From: Lutjanus erythropterus | Lineage: Eukaryota > Chordata > Actinopteri > Lutjaniformes > Lutjanidae | Direction: 5' to 3' | Assembly (NCBI GenBank): GCA_020091685.1 | Contig: CM034595.1 | Span: 8,827,132-8,891,131, forward strand | DNA length: 64,000 bases | Translations under genes and position numbers: made by a program | Notes under the pieces: generated by a model | What the model was told of the DNA's origin: nothing | Seen by the model: only the letters and a program-made list of their open reading frames with translations | Database searches by the model: none | Part shown: positions 12,240-24,867 of the stretch, piece after piece | Position numbering within the stretch: position 1 is the stretch's first letter | Layout: every line of letters begins with the position of its first letter

Positions 12240-14010
12240 TGTCTGATTAATAATCCTTCTCTCCACATCATATTGTATGTTGTCTGGTTTTATTTGTTAT
12301 TTCCTGTTTTATACATAGTCCTGTGTCTTGTCTTCACTCTTTGTTCTCTCAGTCTGCATTTGGGTCTATTGTCTTTTCTAACTTCATGTTTGAAACATGT
12401 AACTGGATCCATAGCATTTCTTCCTTTCCTAAAGCCACGTATTTTCAGTACAATATGTTGACCTACCATTCATCATTTTCTCCATTAGTTGACAGATCTT
12501 GGATGTTAGTGCTGTTGGTCTATAATTCCCTGTGTTTGTGCAATCTTTTCCTGGTTTGCCAATTGGAGCAGCCTCTTTCCAGCTTTGTGGCATTTTCTGA
12601 CCCTCCCAAACTTTATTATAGAGTTCTAGTAAAATCTCCTTATATGATTCACTGAGATGGTTTATCATTATGCAACAAATCTGATCCTTGCCTGGTGCTG
12701 ACATCTTGGTTTTGTTGAGAGCGGTTCAGTTGTGTTTTAGTAAACGGCTTGTGTAGCAGGTCCTCATGCTGTAATATATCTTCATTCTCTGCTATTGTTT
12801 TTTCCCTATGAATTTTCCTAAAGTTTTTGCCAACATGTCTGCTTTCTCCTCATCACTCGCTGCTGTTGTTTCACCATCATCATCAATCTTTTCTCAAGTT
12901 GTCTTTCCTTGCATTTTTTATGATTCTCCATATATTTGAATGGAGCTTTTCATCAGTAATATACCTAAATGCCCCCCAGTCAGCACTATCAAAAGACTAC
13001 TGTTGTAATCTTTCTGTATCATATTTTCCCAAACTCATACCTGCTTCAACAGTGATCACATCCTACAGTTGTTCCTCTAATTACCTCCCACCAACACGTA
13101 CCTGCCAGTGAATCGGACACCAAGATCTATGACCTGTTTGTGCCTGTTCTGATATTAATTCTTGCAACCCTTATGTCATTTTAGCACAGTAGTTCTTTAC
13201 TTTCCATTAACACTTCAATCACCATTCCATTGTCATCTTTACTATTACCCCGCAACGTCCTATGGGCATTAAAGCCTCACTTTCCCTCCTAAATGTACAA
13301 GTTCATTCATTAACTCTATTGAAAGTCATTTACATGGATTGTAGACATTAATTTTAATATTTCCTTCTCTTGTCCAAAATTCAATAATTAAATACTCTAG
13401 CTCCATTTCTTTCACCAAAACTCTTTATTGTATTCATCAAATTCCCTAAACTCGTAGCCATTTGCTATTAAACTTCTTTCCTTCCATTGGAGAATAATCA
13501 GGTTGTCTTATCACCTTCTCATCTGCTTTAAGTCTTTTACTGAATTGCTCCCAGGATACATCTTTTATACCCAGAAACCTCCCTATTTTCTCTGTTTTGT
13601 CTTTGACTTGATCCCTATAATTGATTACAGAAGATGAAATGAACAGAATCAGCTTGTCCACTAATGATGCTGGATTAGTTGTATGTGTTTGACCAACCTC
13701 TGGTCTCTCAACTCAGTTAGCTGTGTCAGTTCCATCCCTTCCCTTCCTCTCTAGCTGATGTTGTTAACTGCTTTTGCTTGCTGTGTTTCCACAGGAATAA
13801 CATTTATCCTGGACATGATCTCTACAGTCTTCAACTCAACCGTCAACTGTGTAATAGAGAAGCAGAGAAAGATCTGATCTCTTCTGAGCTTCTTTTAAAG
13901 CCCTGACTCTCAAGCAATTTACTCATACACTCATATACTGTCCTCATCTTCATCACCGTCCTGAGTCGCCATCCTGATGAGCAACTGAGTAGGAATATTG
14001 TTTCTGGACC
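12240..14010 (-). pseudogene. I-type LINE, 5' part (ORF1, endonuclease, start of RT), decayed
   Basis: Minus strand, read from 14010 down. An ORF1-like stretch comes first (ECMSKLLESQ..., then INYRDQVKDKTEKIGRFLGI). Next is an endonuclease-like region with INVYNPCK, NDNGMVIEVL, INIRTGT and LAGTCWWEVIRGTTVGCDH. A reverse-transcriptase N terminus follows: SAPGKDQICC, WKEAAPIGKPGKD, GNYRPTALTSKICQLMEKM, then NPVTCF and YNMMWREGLL near 12260. Many stops and frameshifts interrupt it. The arrangement matches I/Nimb-like LINEs, as I recall the family. It ends before the catalytic region. Confidence 0.75.
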
Positions 14011-14539
14011 TGTTCAGGCCGTCAGTCAACATCCCTACAAATAGTTCCTCACAATACCCAATCCTGCTGTAAATAAAGTCTGATCTCCCCATATCCAAAG
14101 CTGGTGTCCTTTAATCAAGTTGAAAACAAGTCAAAAAGCTGTCATAACAACAAATGATTACAACTTTCCACAACGTTTCAACTTCTGCCATGCTCACAAT
14201 TAATCAACCTCATATTTCTTCTTCCTCTTCGAGTGTTTTGGTGGATTGCAATGCTTCCACCCACTGAAGACCAACAATCATCATCTGAGACCAATAATTT
14301 TTCTGTAATTCTGTTTCCTAAATGGATTTGAAATTGTGGGATGCAGACTCCTGGTCCTGTGTGATCATTGTGGTATTTTATGCTGTCAGTAAATATTTGT
14401 AAGTAACTGCAAAAATAATTTCTTGCACAGTGTCCTAATTCACTTTCTCCTCCACATGCGTGTGTTTAAGACTGAATGTCAGTTATGTAATACTTGTTGT
14501 CACATATAATGTTGTGTGAGTGTATGTTACTATCTCTTA

Positions 14540-14655
14540 ACTTTTGGTACTGTTTTTAGCTCCCACCCTCTCACCTCAAGAGGCTCTTGGCTCTTGCCAG
14601 GCTGCAATTGTAAATAAGAACTTGTTCTTAATGACTTGCCTGGTAAAATAAAAAA
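14540..14655 (+). mobile_element. Retroposon 3' tail (TTGTAAATAAGAACTTGTTC type)
   Basis: The block ending GCAATTGTAAATAAGAAC, TTGTTCTTAATGACTTGCC, TGGTAAAATAAA is a well-known 3' end of teleost LINE/SINE-type retroposons. Here it faces the plus strand, between the two minus-strand LINE pieces. The 5' limit is not visible. Confidence 0.7.
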
Positions 14656-14779
14656 AAAATTTCCATCCTCATTCCTCTTTGTTTAGCTCCATGATAATAA
14701 AATCAACTTTAGCTTTAGCCACAGGGAACCCTACTTTAGAGCAGGGAAATTAAACTTATGCCTTTAATGTGTTATTCCT

Positions 14780-15260
14780 TTGATTTATCTTTTATCTTCC
14801 ATCCAAAACCATATCCCTTTATTACATACATTTATTAGACTCCCAGCATCCATTCAGGACACTTTTAGTGTTGTTTTCATCCCCACACCCACTCAGATGG
14901 ATCCAGTAGGCTAAAGAAAGTTTGTCCCCTCTGGGCTCTGGTGGGATTTCTCCTGTTTGTGCCAGTGTCATGTTTCTTGGAGTAGATCTCATCTCACCAA
15001 TTCTAAGTCTCAGGCTTTATTTTTCATTCTGTTGATCTTATCTAAGTGAGGACTGGCTGCTTCCCCATTAACAAAACACCCATAATCCATAATGCCCTGT
15101 TTATATCTATTAATGCCTGCTTATCTCCTCCCAAGTTATACCCAGATATGTCTCTCATTAGATTAATTACTTTTCAACATGTATCTTCCATGTACATCTT
15201 TCATCAAACCAAATTCTAAAGTACTTGAATTCCTATACTCTTTTCGTTGGTTGCCCATAT
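14780..15260 (-). pseudogene. I-type LINE, RT C-terminal region
   Basis: Minus-strand frames give FKYFRIWFDERCTWKIHVEK, then TGHYGLWVFC, SSQSSLR, SLRLRIGEMRSTP, LAQTGEIPPEPR and KLSLAYWIHLSG. These follow the order of the region after the reverse-transcriptase core in I/Nimb-like LINEs. It lies upstream, on the minus strand, of the endonuclease/RT-start piece at 14010-12240, so the two are not colinear parts of one element. Confidence 0.7.
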
Positions 15261-18031
15261 GGATGGCACCTCAGTTCATTCAAAAACTTGGTATTTCTCC
15301 TGGCGGCAGTGCCTTATGTCTTGCGTCATGAGTGTTGTGTGTCTGATGTGTGTCTTTCTGGATAAGCTAGCAAAACTGTCAACTAAAAAGTAGTTAATAA
15401 GCTTAATCTTTGCCTTAAACCAAGCTATTTATTTGCTTTTTTTTGCAGGTGTAGGTCATTCTGTGAAGATGAATTATTATCATCATAAAAATAGTGGGGC
15501 CTCATTGTCACTACACCCTACAAGGCCAAATGTATGTGGTCGCCTTGACTTCATTCACAAGGATTGAGGATTGGGGGACTTGAAAACTTAAAATGTAAAT
15601 GGCAATTTACTGTATTGGCTTTTAGCCAGTTGGTTATTGTTTCAATAAAAAAAAATGAATGATAAAAAAAAATATTTCATTCAAGTTTTATGTGGAGAAA
15701 TGGAGAAAGGAGAAAACCCTTTCTTTAAGGACGGAGAAGTCCAAACTGTTGTTGCAAAGTTGGAAGACTGGAACTAAAAACAGTGCTGGAACAAAAATAC
15801 ACAAAAGTATGTGGACAGGGATGTATTATAGACCCTTTTATAGTTTGTAAGCTGTGCACGCAGTTTGGCAATGGAAGTGGATGTCAGTTCTGTGTTAGTC
15901 CTCAGGCTTACTTACTGATGGGAAAAATGAAAAAAGAAAATCCTAAATCCTAAAACAGACAACTATTCTCAGATTAGTCCAAATAATGCTAAAACAAACC
16001 TCTGCATCCCCTTTGTGCCTGTAAAATTACAATGACCCCCACACTGAACGAAACTGTAAAAAAGTGTCCCACGGTTGAACGTCAGTGATGACTCCTGGGA
16101 TATATGAAGGTAGGAAAGTTAAAAATAAATTGGATATAATCTGGAAATAATGTCTCCATCACAGTTTATCCATCAGAATACACTGAATTATAAAATGGCC
16201 CAAACTTGGTCTCAATTGTTTAATGATCAAATTTATGGAATCATAAAATATTTGTTTGTATGTGAAATGTGAATCAGCCAGTTTCAGTTTCTGCAAGTTG
16301 ATCTTTATAACGACTTATTGAAACGTGATGTGAAACGATCAATAAGAGTGAGACGTATAATCTAAAACAGAGAGGGGAAATCCACCCCAGCAATTCTCAC
16401 CCAGCACATACATACAGGCATATACACACATGCACATGCTATAAATGATCCTTACTTGTAACAGCACCACTGTCCACTGAGTCCAGCTAAAATAACAGCA
16501 GGTTTACCCAGAGGCTACCAGAATCCCAGTAAAACAGCAGAAAGTCTTAAGAAAGAGCCAGAGCCTATTTGTGGAACTCTCTCCTGGTTTATTTGAACAG
16601 ATGATTTTCCTTCAGGGGCTCAACATCAACACGGTGCAGTGAAGAGCACGGAGGTGGCACATCTTCTTCAGACCGTCCTCTGACTGCAGCTGGCAGGCTT
16701 CTGATTCTCTCACAGTGGTCGGTGAGCAGGAATGATGGCAGTAGGGCTGGGTACAATTCAAAAATGTTCTATACTGGTGCAGATACATTGACTTTGATTG
16801 TTGCCTTGATCATGTTTACATCATTATTTCCATTTTTATTGAAAACTGAAATTTTTGATTTTTGCAGGGAATCTGTGCCAAACAAATATGTTTTCTCAAG
16901 CCTGTAGAATATGATGTGTGGACTGGACATCTCTGCAGCATAACAATATTTAATTTAAAATATTTTAAAACCTAAAACTAAAAATATCTACTGATAACAT
17001 TGGGATAAAAATGGGCTTTTATAATCCTCTTTGTTTTTAATTTTTTTAGCTTTCAATTTTCTTAAAATGAAAATGCTGACCCTTAAAGTTGTGTCCCAGA
17101 TTTCTGTCAACTCTGTCAGACATTGACAAAAACATGATTTATTCAGACATAAAAAGGTTTAAAACCCTAAGGACCCCTGTCTCGCATCCTGGTTTCAAAA
17201 AGGCAGGAATACTGCTCAAACACTGGTGAACTTTATATTTTTTAACAAATTCATTCAGTAATATATCTATCAGATGTGTCTCAACCATAGTAGTCCTTCT
17301 AAATCAAAGCTAAATTTTGGTTGAAAAATGTGTATTTTGATCAACTTTTTTTTTCACATGCATGTACATTTATCATATAGGATGTGTTCCTTCTTGACTT
17401 AAATGCCTGGTTTTCTCTCTTTTCAAGTTCAGCTAAAATCCCTCCAAGCTATAAATGAAAGGTAATATGGAATAAACATTATTTGTCAAGCAATTCAACA
17501 CTAACATGAAATCAACATTTTAATGCCATGAAATGCAAAACAACATCCAAGCAATGTAAAGTAAAATGTACAACATCATTTGGAATTAAACAGATTGCAA
17601 ATAACTGCAACAAATAAAAACAGCAAGACCTTATGGGTGTCAGCAAGAAAATAAAATTGAATCAACTAAAACTACCTGTGTCCACTGCTCACTTATAGTG
17701 TGCAAGCTTGCTGTAAAGTAAAAAAACAAAACAAAAAAAAAAAAACTGAAAATCATAAATTCAGCACCCCCATAGCCAGAATGGAATGATCCATTGTTTC
17801 ATTATGCAGCGATTCAAACTGTGAGACTGGCAGTCGAGTCAGACGCCTCTGATCTAATTTTGAATAGTTGACTATTGACAGGGTCAATCTACATTATGAT
17901 ACAAATCTTGCTCACTGCTTGGAATTTCTACACACTCAAATCAGTTTCATAACCCCAAACCTTTTAGCCACAGTGTGGTTTAACTTAAGGTGCCTGTTTC
18001 AACTTTGAGTTTTTGTTACAGTTGAGCTGGG
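15261..18031. other. Intergenic, nothing recognised
   Basis: About 2.8 kb of AT-rich DNA. No exon, RNA gene or repeat boundary could be supported. Confidence 0.4.
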
Positions 18032-18110
18032 TGGTGAATTCAAATGCAGACACAGGAAAAAGCAGAATGAACAACTTTAATGACTTATTGAAGGTGGTAA
18101 CAAACAGACG
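18032..18110 (+). repeat. Direct repeat, copy 1
   Basis: AATGCAGACACAGGAAAAAG, then CAGAATGAACAACTTTAATGAC and GAAGGTGGTAACA, recurs in the same order at 18590-18665. I recognise the sequence as a frequent teleost retroelement end, but cannot name the family. Confidence 0.6.
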
Positions 18111-18589
18111 AGGGCAGCAACAGAAGATATTGTAAGGAAAGGTGGCAGCAGATTTTTGCACCTCGGGAACGGGTGACTGCTGCAGCTCAGCAGGAACAAG
18201 TGTCAGCCAGACCACAGACAGGAAAGCTGGAGCCAGTCTCAGCCAGACTGCTGACTCTGAGGCAGGTAAGCCAAAGGCCAACTCAGGAACAGACTGGTGG
18301 CCAGCAGGCTCCATGTTAACCCCAGAATAAGATTTTCTGGGTGAATCCAGGTAGGACTGCTAGCCTTTCCTGAGGTGAACATAAAGTCCAAAAGCCTGGA
18401 CCTTGACAAAACATTTTTTTTCCATTGTTAATGTTGCTGGAACCTTTGATGGCTACACACAACCTCTCAAAGCACACTTCTGTAAAATCCTCCAAGACAG
18501 TAAGTGTAATCTGCCGGGTCCATATTGTGGTCAGCTCGTGTTGTTACAGTACAGTTCAGAAGTTCAGAAGAGAGCTCAGTTCAAAAGAA

Positions 18590-18668
18590 GACCCAAGTGC
18601 ACACACAGGACAAAGCAGAATGAACAACAAGGTAACTTCAATGACTTTCTGGAGGTGGTAACAGAAGA
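18590..18668 (+). repeat. Direct repeat, copy 2
   Basis: The second copy of the 18032-18110 repeat, about 560 bases away, same strand. The spacing could reflect two ends of one degraded element or two independent copies. Confidence 0.6.
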
Positions 18669-20361
18669 AGTCGGTGCAAGACACACTAACTAAAGATAGG
18701 AGTGAGGGTAAAAACAAGTTTAGTCCATCAGACTAATGATTCATGTTTAAGTGAGGATATCCCACAGTAATAGTAAGAATAATCCAGAACTTAATCAGGA
18801 TCAAAGCAGGAACACAGACACTGGACACTGAACAAGGGAAACACACAGACTAAATACACAAGGGTAAAAATTACAAAGTAAAGTCAACAAAGACACATAA
18901 GGGAAGACTTTCTCAAAAAACCCATAACCATTTGGTACAATGACAGTTAAATGTTTTAGCACCTTGGCTTTTCCACTTAAAGCTACAAAACTGAACCTAT
19001 TACGGCATTAATTCACAAACTTTTTCTGTCAAGCCAAAAAAGTTGCCCATATGTTTTTTTTTTTTGTTGTTGTTGTTCTTTTAAGTTTGTTTGTTAAATG
19101 TTACCCGTGGAAATCCCAGCCATCCTCAGTAATCTCTCTCTCTGTCTTGCAATCAAACATGGAGCTACTTTCTGCTCTTAAATTTATTCCATGCATCTTC
19201 AAGTGCTATATCAAACTCGTTGTCTTGTCATCTTGGCAACAATGTCCTTATCTCATATACTGAATTTGCACACTGTTGCCATCCAGTCTGAATAAAATAG
19301 AGCCACACTTTTGTTTATTACATTTTTAGACCCATGCAAAACACATTAGATCTCTGTACAAGCATTCTGTATGGTTATTGGCTCACTGATGCTGATGAAA
19401 TAAACTCCTTATGCATCTAAGCAGTCGGGTTGGCACCAATAAAGTATTAAAGTTCAGTACTCAGCACTACACAGAGTGAAACAGTGAGAATGAGACCAGC
19501 AGAGTCGAGTAGAGAGAGGCAGAGGCTCTGAGACATTCACTGGGAGACAGGCTACGTGATGACAGTCATGAATGCATCTCCCCATCCCTGTGAGACTGCC
19601 TCACTTCTCTCACTCTCCTGTAAGTCGCTCCTCTTTTAAAGCTGAATGATACATTTAGATGTTGTTAATGATAGTGTTGACTTTCAGTGCAATGCGTTGA
19701 GTGCCATGTGATCACTAACAAAACAGTGCACGTGAAAATCCACCATTGTCAGGATGAGTTGACAATGAGTGTGTGCATTTTCCATTCATTTCTGCATCAA
19801 AGCCTCTTTGTAGCATTAACACACAATAGGGGACTCTAAGTCACAGTTTGGTTCTCTGAGCAGCTGCATTTTGCCAAAAGCAGCTTTCTGCAGAGTGACA
19901 ATCGGCCCCTTCTTCTGATCAGATGGGTCAGGAAGGATTGGCCTGTTTTGTCAACAACAAAGAACTTCCACACATGCTGTCAAAGCCAAATTATGTGCCC
20001 TCCCTCTCCTGCACTGGTAAAATAGCTGCTCTATATTCCTTTATTCATTATCCAAATGCATTTCCGTGTTCCACTGTGTGTGTTCCTGGCTGCCTTTTCT
20101 GACTTCATGGTCAGTCAACTGGGACTGATGCACTTTCATCTGATCTAATTCAATCTATTGATGCATATTAGTGAGGTCAGATGCCAAACCTACATCTGAG
20201 AGTTCGTCTGGTGGATACAGCCATTAATGTTGTTGCAAGCTGCAGTCAGGGCTGTAGCTACCTCTGGCTACACCAGGGTCATGTCATCAGGATTGTTAGG
20301 GGGAATTTGAGGATTTTCAAAAACCTAACCAGATGATTCCACTTGTCTTTGATCTGTCCTC
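18669..20361. other. Intergenic, nothing recognised
   Basis: No supported gene or repeat boundary. Confidence 0.4.
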
Positions 20362-20460
20362 CACACCAGCATTTCAGAAGCATTTTGGCAATGGAGCATT
20401 TCATCTGCCTGATTATGTTTACTTGCTCAGACTTTGTTGATTTGGTCCTCTTTGTTTTTT
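20362..20460 (+). repeat. Dispersed repeat copy 2 (paired with 11625-11720)
   Basis: Shares CACCAGCATTTCAGAAG, CATCTGCCTGATTATG and TTTACTTGCTC..ACTTTGTTG with the copy at 11625. The copies differ by substitutions and small indels, so they are old. Confidence 0.6.
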
Positions 20461-20669
20461 GTGCTTCTACCATGGATAAGAACACCACGAAGTTAAATGT
20501 TTTCTTTTCTGTGTGTCTATGGGTTCAAGCATCACAGTGATGGTGTAGCAGGATAAAGCTGTTTTCTTAAATTCCCTTCTGTTCTGGCCTTTTCTTGACC
20601 AATTTCATGCTGTATATCAGACTGTAGTCAGGCCAACATTAGCAAAGTATCATTCAGTTTCAATCAGAT

Positions 20670-20975
20670 ACATTCATTCAGTATCCGTAACCGCTTATCC
20701 TTGAGGGGTCCCAGCAGGCTGGTGCCTATACCAGCTGCTAAATGTCAGCTGGGAGAGGACCACTCACACTCACATTCAGGCTTATCTTTAGATTGACCTA
20801 TAAACTTGCATTTCTTTGGACTGTGAGAGGAAGCCAAGAGTACCTGGACCCCAGGCAGACACAGGGAGAACATGCAAACTCTGCACAGAAACACCTCGTC
20901 CCAGCCACAAATTCCCCAGGACCCCAGTTGTCTAGGGGTTGCCATGAAGCAACAGCACTAACCTATGCACTAGAT
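20670..20975 (+). repeat. Common teleost dispersed repeat (ATCCGTAACCGCTTATCC family)
   Basis: The order of blocks is characteristic: CAGTATCCGTAACCGCTTAT, GGTGCCTATACCAGCTG, CACTCACACTCACATTCA, TTTCTTTGGACTGTGAGAGG, GACACAGGGAGAACATGCAA, GCAACAGCACTAACC. I recognise this as one of the most frequent interspersed repeats of ray-finned fish genomes. Confidence 0.75.
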
Positions 20976-21439
20976 AGTATGCAAACAAAACGCTACTCAG
21001 ACTAAAAAGTTGAAAATGGCTTAGTGTTTGCCTCAATGCAATGTGGCATGACTCAGCAATGCAGCGATGCATTGACTAATCAAATAGATAGATGACTTTG
21101 TATAGTATGCAGTAGTGTACTTCTACTGCCAACCATGTGGTCATCAAGATGATTGTGGTTGGCACTACAAAATATTGTCATAGTCTTCTAATATAACAAG
21201 ATGCAGAAAGTCTAATACTGGCCTAGAAGGCCTTGGAACTAAGTTATTCAACATGTTGCCTGACCTCACCTGCAGGCAAGGTGTGGTTTTTAGATGATTT
21301 TATATGATCTGACAAGTACTTTGACATTGTAGGCCCAAAGATGTTGGGTTTTCTGTTGTTTTCCCCTCCTATTCTTTAATGTTTGTTACCATTCTGTCTC
21401 TCTGAGTGTATTCTGGCCATGGCCTCCTGGTTCCCTCCT
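20976..21439. other. Intergenic, nothing recognised
   Basis: No gene or repeat boundary seen. Confidence 0.4.
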
Positions 21440-21840
21440 CTTGTCATTCCTCCTGAGTGCCTGTAGCTGCTGTACCTGAACACCTGTACCTGATCAACTA
21501 ATCAAGCCGCTGCAGCATAAAACTCAGGCTCAGACATCCAGACTCTGCCAGATCTGTCATTCTTTTATACTGTACAGATGTCAAGGCCAGCTTCTCAGCC
21601 TTCTGATAATTTGTTTTAGTGCTCTCCAGACCTCAGCTGATTGTTTGTTCTGTGTCTCTGGTTCACCATGCCTGCTCGTCCTCAAAACCTGCCACGTCTA
21701 GCCTTGTCTTCTGCCACCAGTTTGGACTCTCAGCTCTCAGCCCCTCTGCCTGCTCTGCTCCGTCATTCCCAGCCCTCCTCAGCCATAATCAGGATCACTT
21801 CACTCAAGCCTTCAGATCCATCTTCAAATCACTATAAACT
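21440..21840 (+). repeat. Possible LTR-like fragment 1
   Basis: CT-rich DNA with CACCTGTACCTGATCAACTA, CATAAAACTCAGG and CCAGATCTGTCA. The layout (TGATCA, a TATA-like box, then CAGAT..TGT) recurs at 22940-23100. I associate it with promoters of fish Ty3/gypsy-type LTRs. No TG/CA ends or primer-binding site were found. Confidence 0.35.
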
Positions 21841-22939
21841 GACCTCAAATGCAAGTATAGTCATGCCAGTGAGTGTTCAATGTGTAAACCAAATGTTGTC
21901 CTCTGTGTGTAATTTTGTGGGTTATGTTTCAGGCTTGATCAAGGTCAAGAGAAGACACTGAAGGTCTGACTAATCCGGGAGTTGCTCAGTCACTGCCTGC
22001 CATCTGTTGTAAATGTGGGTAACTGTATTGTGAAGTGCACTTTTTGTGTCTGGATAAGCAAAGGCAAAAAATAAATAAAATATTTTTCTGTCCCCTCCTT
22101 GTTCTGCTTCAGCTTGTTCACATTGTCCTCCTCCTGGGTGTCTCCTCTCCTGCAGGGCTCTCTTTGGAACACTTTTGTGACTTCCTCTGTGAAACATGAC
22201 ACCTGAGAACTGCACACCTGCTGTTTTACTGTGCAGCAAAGAACTGGCAGAGTGCAGTGGGGCCTGAGCTGCATGGTTGTTCTATGTCATATACTACACA
22301 GTGGTCCTACAGCACTGACACTGAGGCCCGCTGGGAGACATCTGCTGTCTGACCTGCCACTGTCACTTCCTGACAGATTAGGGGGATCTCTGTGGTGATG
22401 TATGAGGGGCTGTCTGAGGGTCTTCTGTTAGATCCAGGAAGCCTCAAGTAGATACTGTGGCTAGTAGCCCCTTCAAACTTCACCATTTCTCTCCTTTAAT
22501 CTGTAATTTTTCAGCTTTATTGCTGAAATGCACATCACCTCTGACTGAAACACACTCATAGGCATCAGAAAGGAAAGCAGCAAACCCTGAGAGGATCAAC
22601 AATGTCCACATGGGATCTTTCAGCCACCCAACCAGATCAGCTGGACGCACCGCTGTGGACCGCCCCAGGAGGAGTAGAGGTGAGTGGGGATAAGAGCCAT
22701 GCTAACACATCTTGGATTTAATGCTGCTACTGGATAATGTCCGGTCAGGAAAATGAAACGGACTCAGGTTGGACAAACAGTACACTATGTCACTGAAAGT
22801 TGGCAACTGTGGCAAATGTCTAGAATCAATCTATGTTCTGTCATGACCTGGGCCATGTCACTAGTTTCTGTTTGTCCTTGTCCTGTTTCCCCCTCCCCCT
22901 GTCTGTCTCTGTCTGTACTGTAGGCGTGGCAATTCCCTC
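21841..22939. other. Intergenic, nothing recognised
   Basis: No supported gene or repeat boundary. Confidence 0.4.
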
Positions 22940-23400
22940 ACCCTCCTGGATCCCTGATCACATTCATTCATCTCACCTGCTCCCTGCTGCTCACCTGTCC
23001 TCCATCCAGTAATCAACCCTGCAGTATTTAACACCAGCTCTCCTCTCCAGTCTTCGCCAGATCGTTGTGTCAACCATTGTGGTACAGTCACGCTCCAGGC
23101 CAGTCTCTGAGATAGAGAACTACCTTGTTTTTTTTATAGTGAGGTTTTTATGGATACTTACCCTGTTTTCCGCTGCCTTAGGATCACTGCCTGCCTGCCT
23201 GCCCGTCATTCTGCCTTGCTCCCAGCCAGCCAACCCCTCCAACCTTGTCTGCTCCCCTGCCATCAGCCCACTTATCTCAGCCTCCTACCCCCCCGGACTT
23301 CCCCCCCTGCAGACACACTTTGCAAAAGAAACCCTTTTCTGTCACTCCATTTTTGAGTCTGTGTTCTGCATTTGGGCTCTTCCAGTGGATTGCAACATGT
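22940..23400 (+). repeat. Possible LTR-like fragment 2
   Basis: TCCCTGATCACATTCATTCA, CAGTATTTAACACC (TATA-like) and CGCCAGATCGTTGTGTCAAC, followed by pyrimidine-rich DNA. It resembles 21440-21560 in layout and in several words. The frames in it are low-complexity Pro/Ser/Cys runs and are not genes. Confidence 0.35.
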
Positions 23401-24399
23401 TCCTTGACCACCATGGTGCTAACTGAAGAGCTGAGAGAGAATGCTTAAGAATGTTAATGCCATCAGGAACCTCAGTTGGACATGGCTTAATTGTTTTGGA
23501 TGTAACCGTAATGTAGCAGTAAATAATGCCACTACCATCAAGCCTTAAGGGTTTGCCACACTGTCAATAGAACATTTACATACATTTGGTGGAGACGACA
23601 GGAACAACACAAGGCCCAAGAGGAAATTGCCCTGCCACAACATTCTCCGTTAATGGTCATGTAAATAAAATTTTTGTTTCACCTAATTTGACTTATTTAA
23701 ACATAGGTTATTTCTGATAGTCGCTACAATCTTTGAGCAATATTTTTAATGCACACAGCCATTATCCAACATCAAGTTGCATCATCCATATTAAATTCAC
23801 TAGGCCTACCTCTTGTGCAGCAAGAATGTGTGAGCAAAAAGTTCAATCAGTAGTGTTTGGTTTCAGTTGTCTGGCACAAATATATTTATAGCATGAGAAA
23901 ATTGTGCATGTGTTTCTTTGCTGCATGTATAAAACATATCCAGACATTAAAGTGCAGATACAGATACATCTTTATTGTTAAAGTGCCAGGATGAAAGATC
24001 ACTGCATCAGTCTAATGATTGCATGTTTATGTGTGTGTTTGTTTAAAGGCTTGTACAACTCATTGGGAATGGAACAGAAAAGGATGAAATGAGTCTCCGG
24101 CTGTTAAAAGAGTCGGCAGTCTCTTCTCAACTTGGCTTGGCAAGATATCAGTGTCCTCAAGGCGGTGAATGCAGATTTGAGGCCAGTCAAGGATTTTATA
24201 GACAGTTAGTCGACGGAAAATTACACGACTTCATCGTCCCTCATTCCAAGCTCCATCATCTGAGAAACAATGCTCTCAAAGTGGAAAAAGAAGATGCCAA
24301 CACGTTTTGGCACAACTGGATATAAAACATGACAATGACAAAACTGGCAACTGAGGAGCACAGAAACTTTGTTCCCCACTGGGATGGTGAGAAGAGAAT
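23401..24399. other. Intergenic, nothing recognised
   Basis: A 78-codon frame at 24089-24325 may be part of the adjoining hAT relic, but I cannot show it. Confidence 0.35.
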
Positions 24400-24612
24400 A
24401 GAAGTTGTTTTCCTTTACTTGTAAACATGGCTAGAAAAAGTAACCGTGGTACTGCAACCAGCACCCCAGCAGAGCGTGTGTTCAGTGCAGCTGGCAATAT
24501 TGTACCCTCCACCACAGCCTTCTCAAAACCAGAGAGAGAAAACCAGCTGCTTTCCTTAGCTAAAATTGTATGGGCAATACCAGGCAGACAGATGCCTACC
24601 ACAGCATAAATC
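24400..24612 (+). pseudogene. hAT transposase C-terminal dimerisation-domain fragment
   Basis: The frame 24427-24609 contains TSTPAERVFSAAGNIV, which matches the conserved hAT C-terminal signature (Ser-x-x-x-Glu-Arg-x-Phe-Ser..Gly). A degenerate SKPERENQLLSLAKIVW follows, in the position of the usual RL-x-x-E-x-x-x-x-L helix. Only the last part of a transposase of roughly 600 residues remains. No zinc finger or catalytic core was found upstream, so this is a relic. Confidence 0.75.
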
Positions 24613-24867
24613 ACAAAGAGTGATCTTCTATTGTTTCTGCCTTCATGGATATTGCTAGATGATTTTTTTTCTATCCATTTTCTACTAACATTAGGTATTT
24701 AATTGAGTATCAACAACTAATCTGGATGATCTAATTTATGTGCGTTCAACAAGTTGTTTGGGTTTTTTATGTCAGTGTTTGAAGTTTTTTTAAAAACTTT
24801 TTTATTGCTCTGCACTGGCGACAGCTGTGGCCACAGGCTATATGTTTTCAAGTCATCCCAATCTAGT

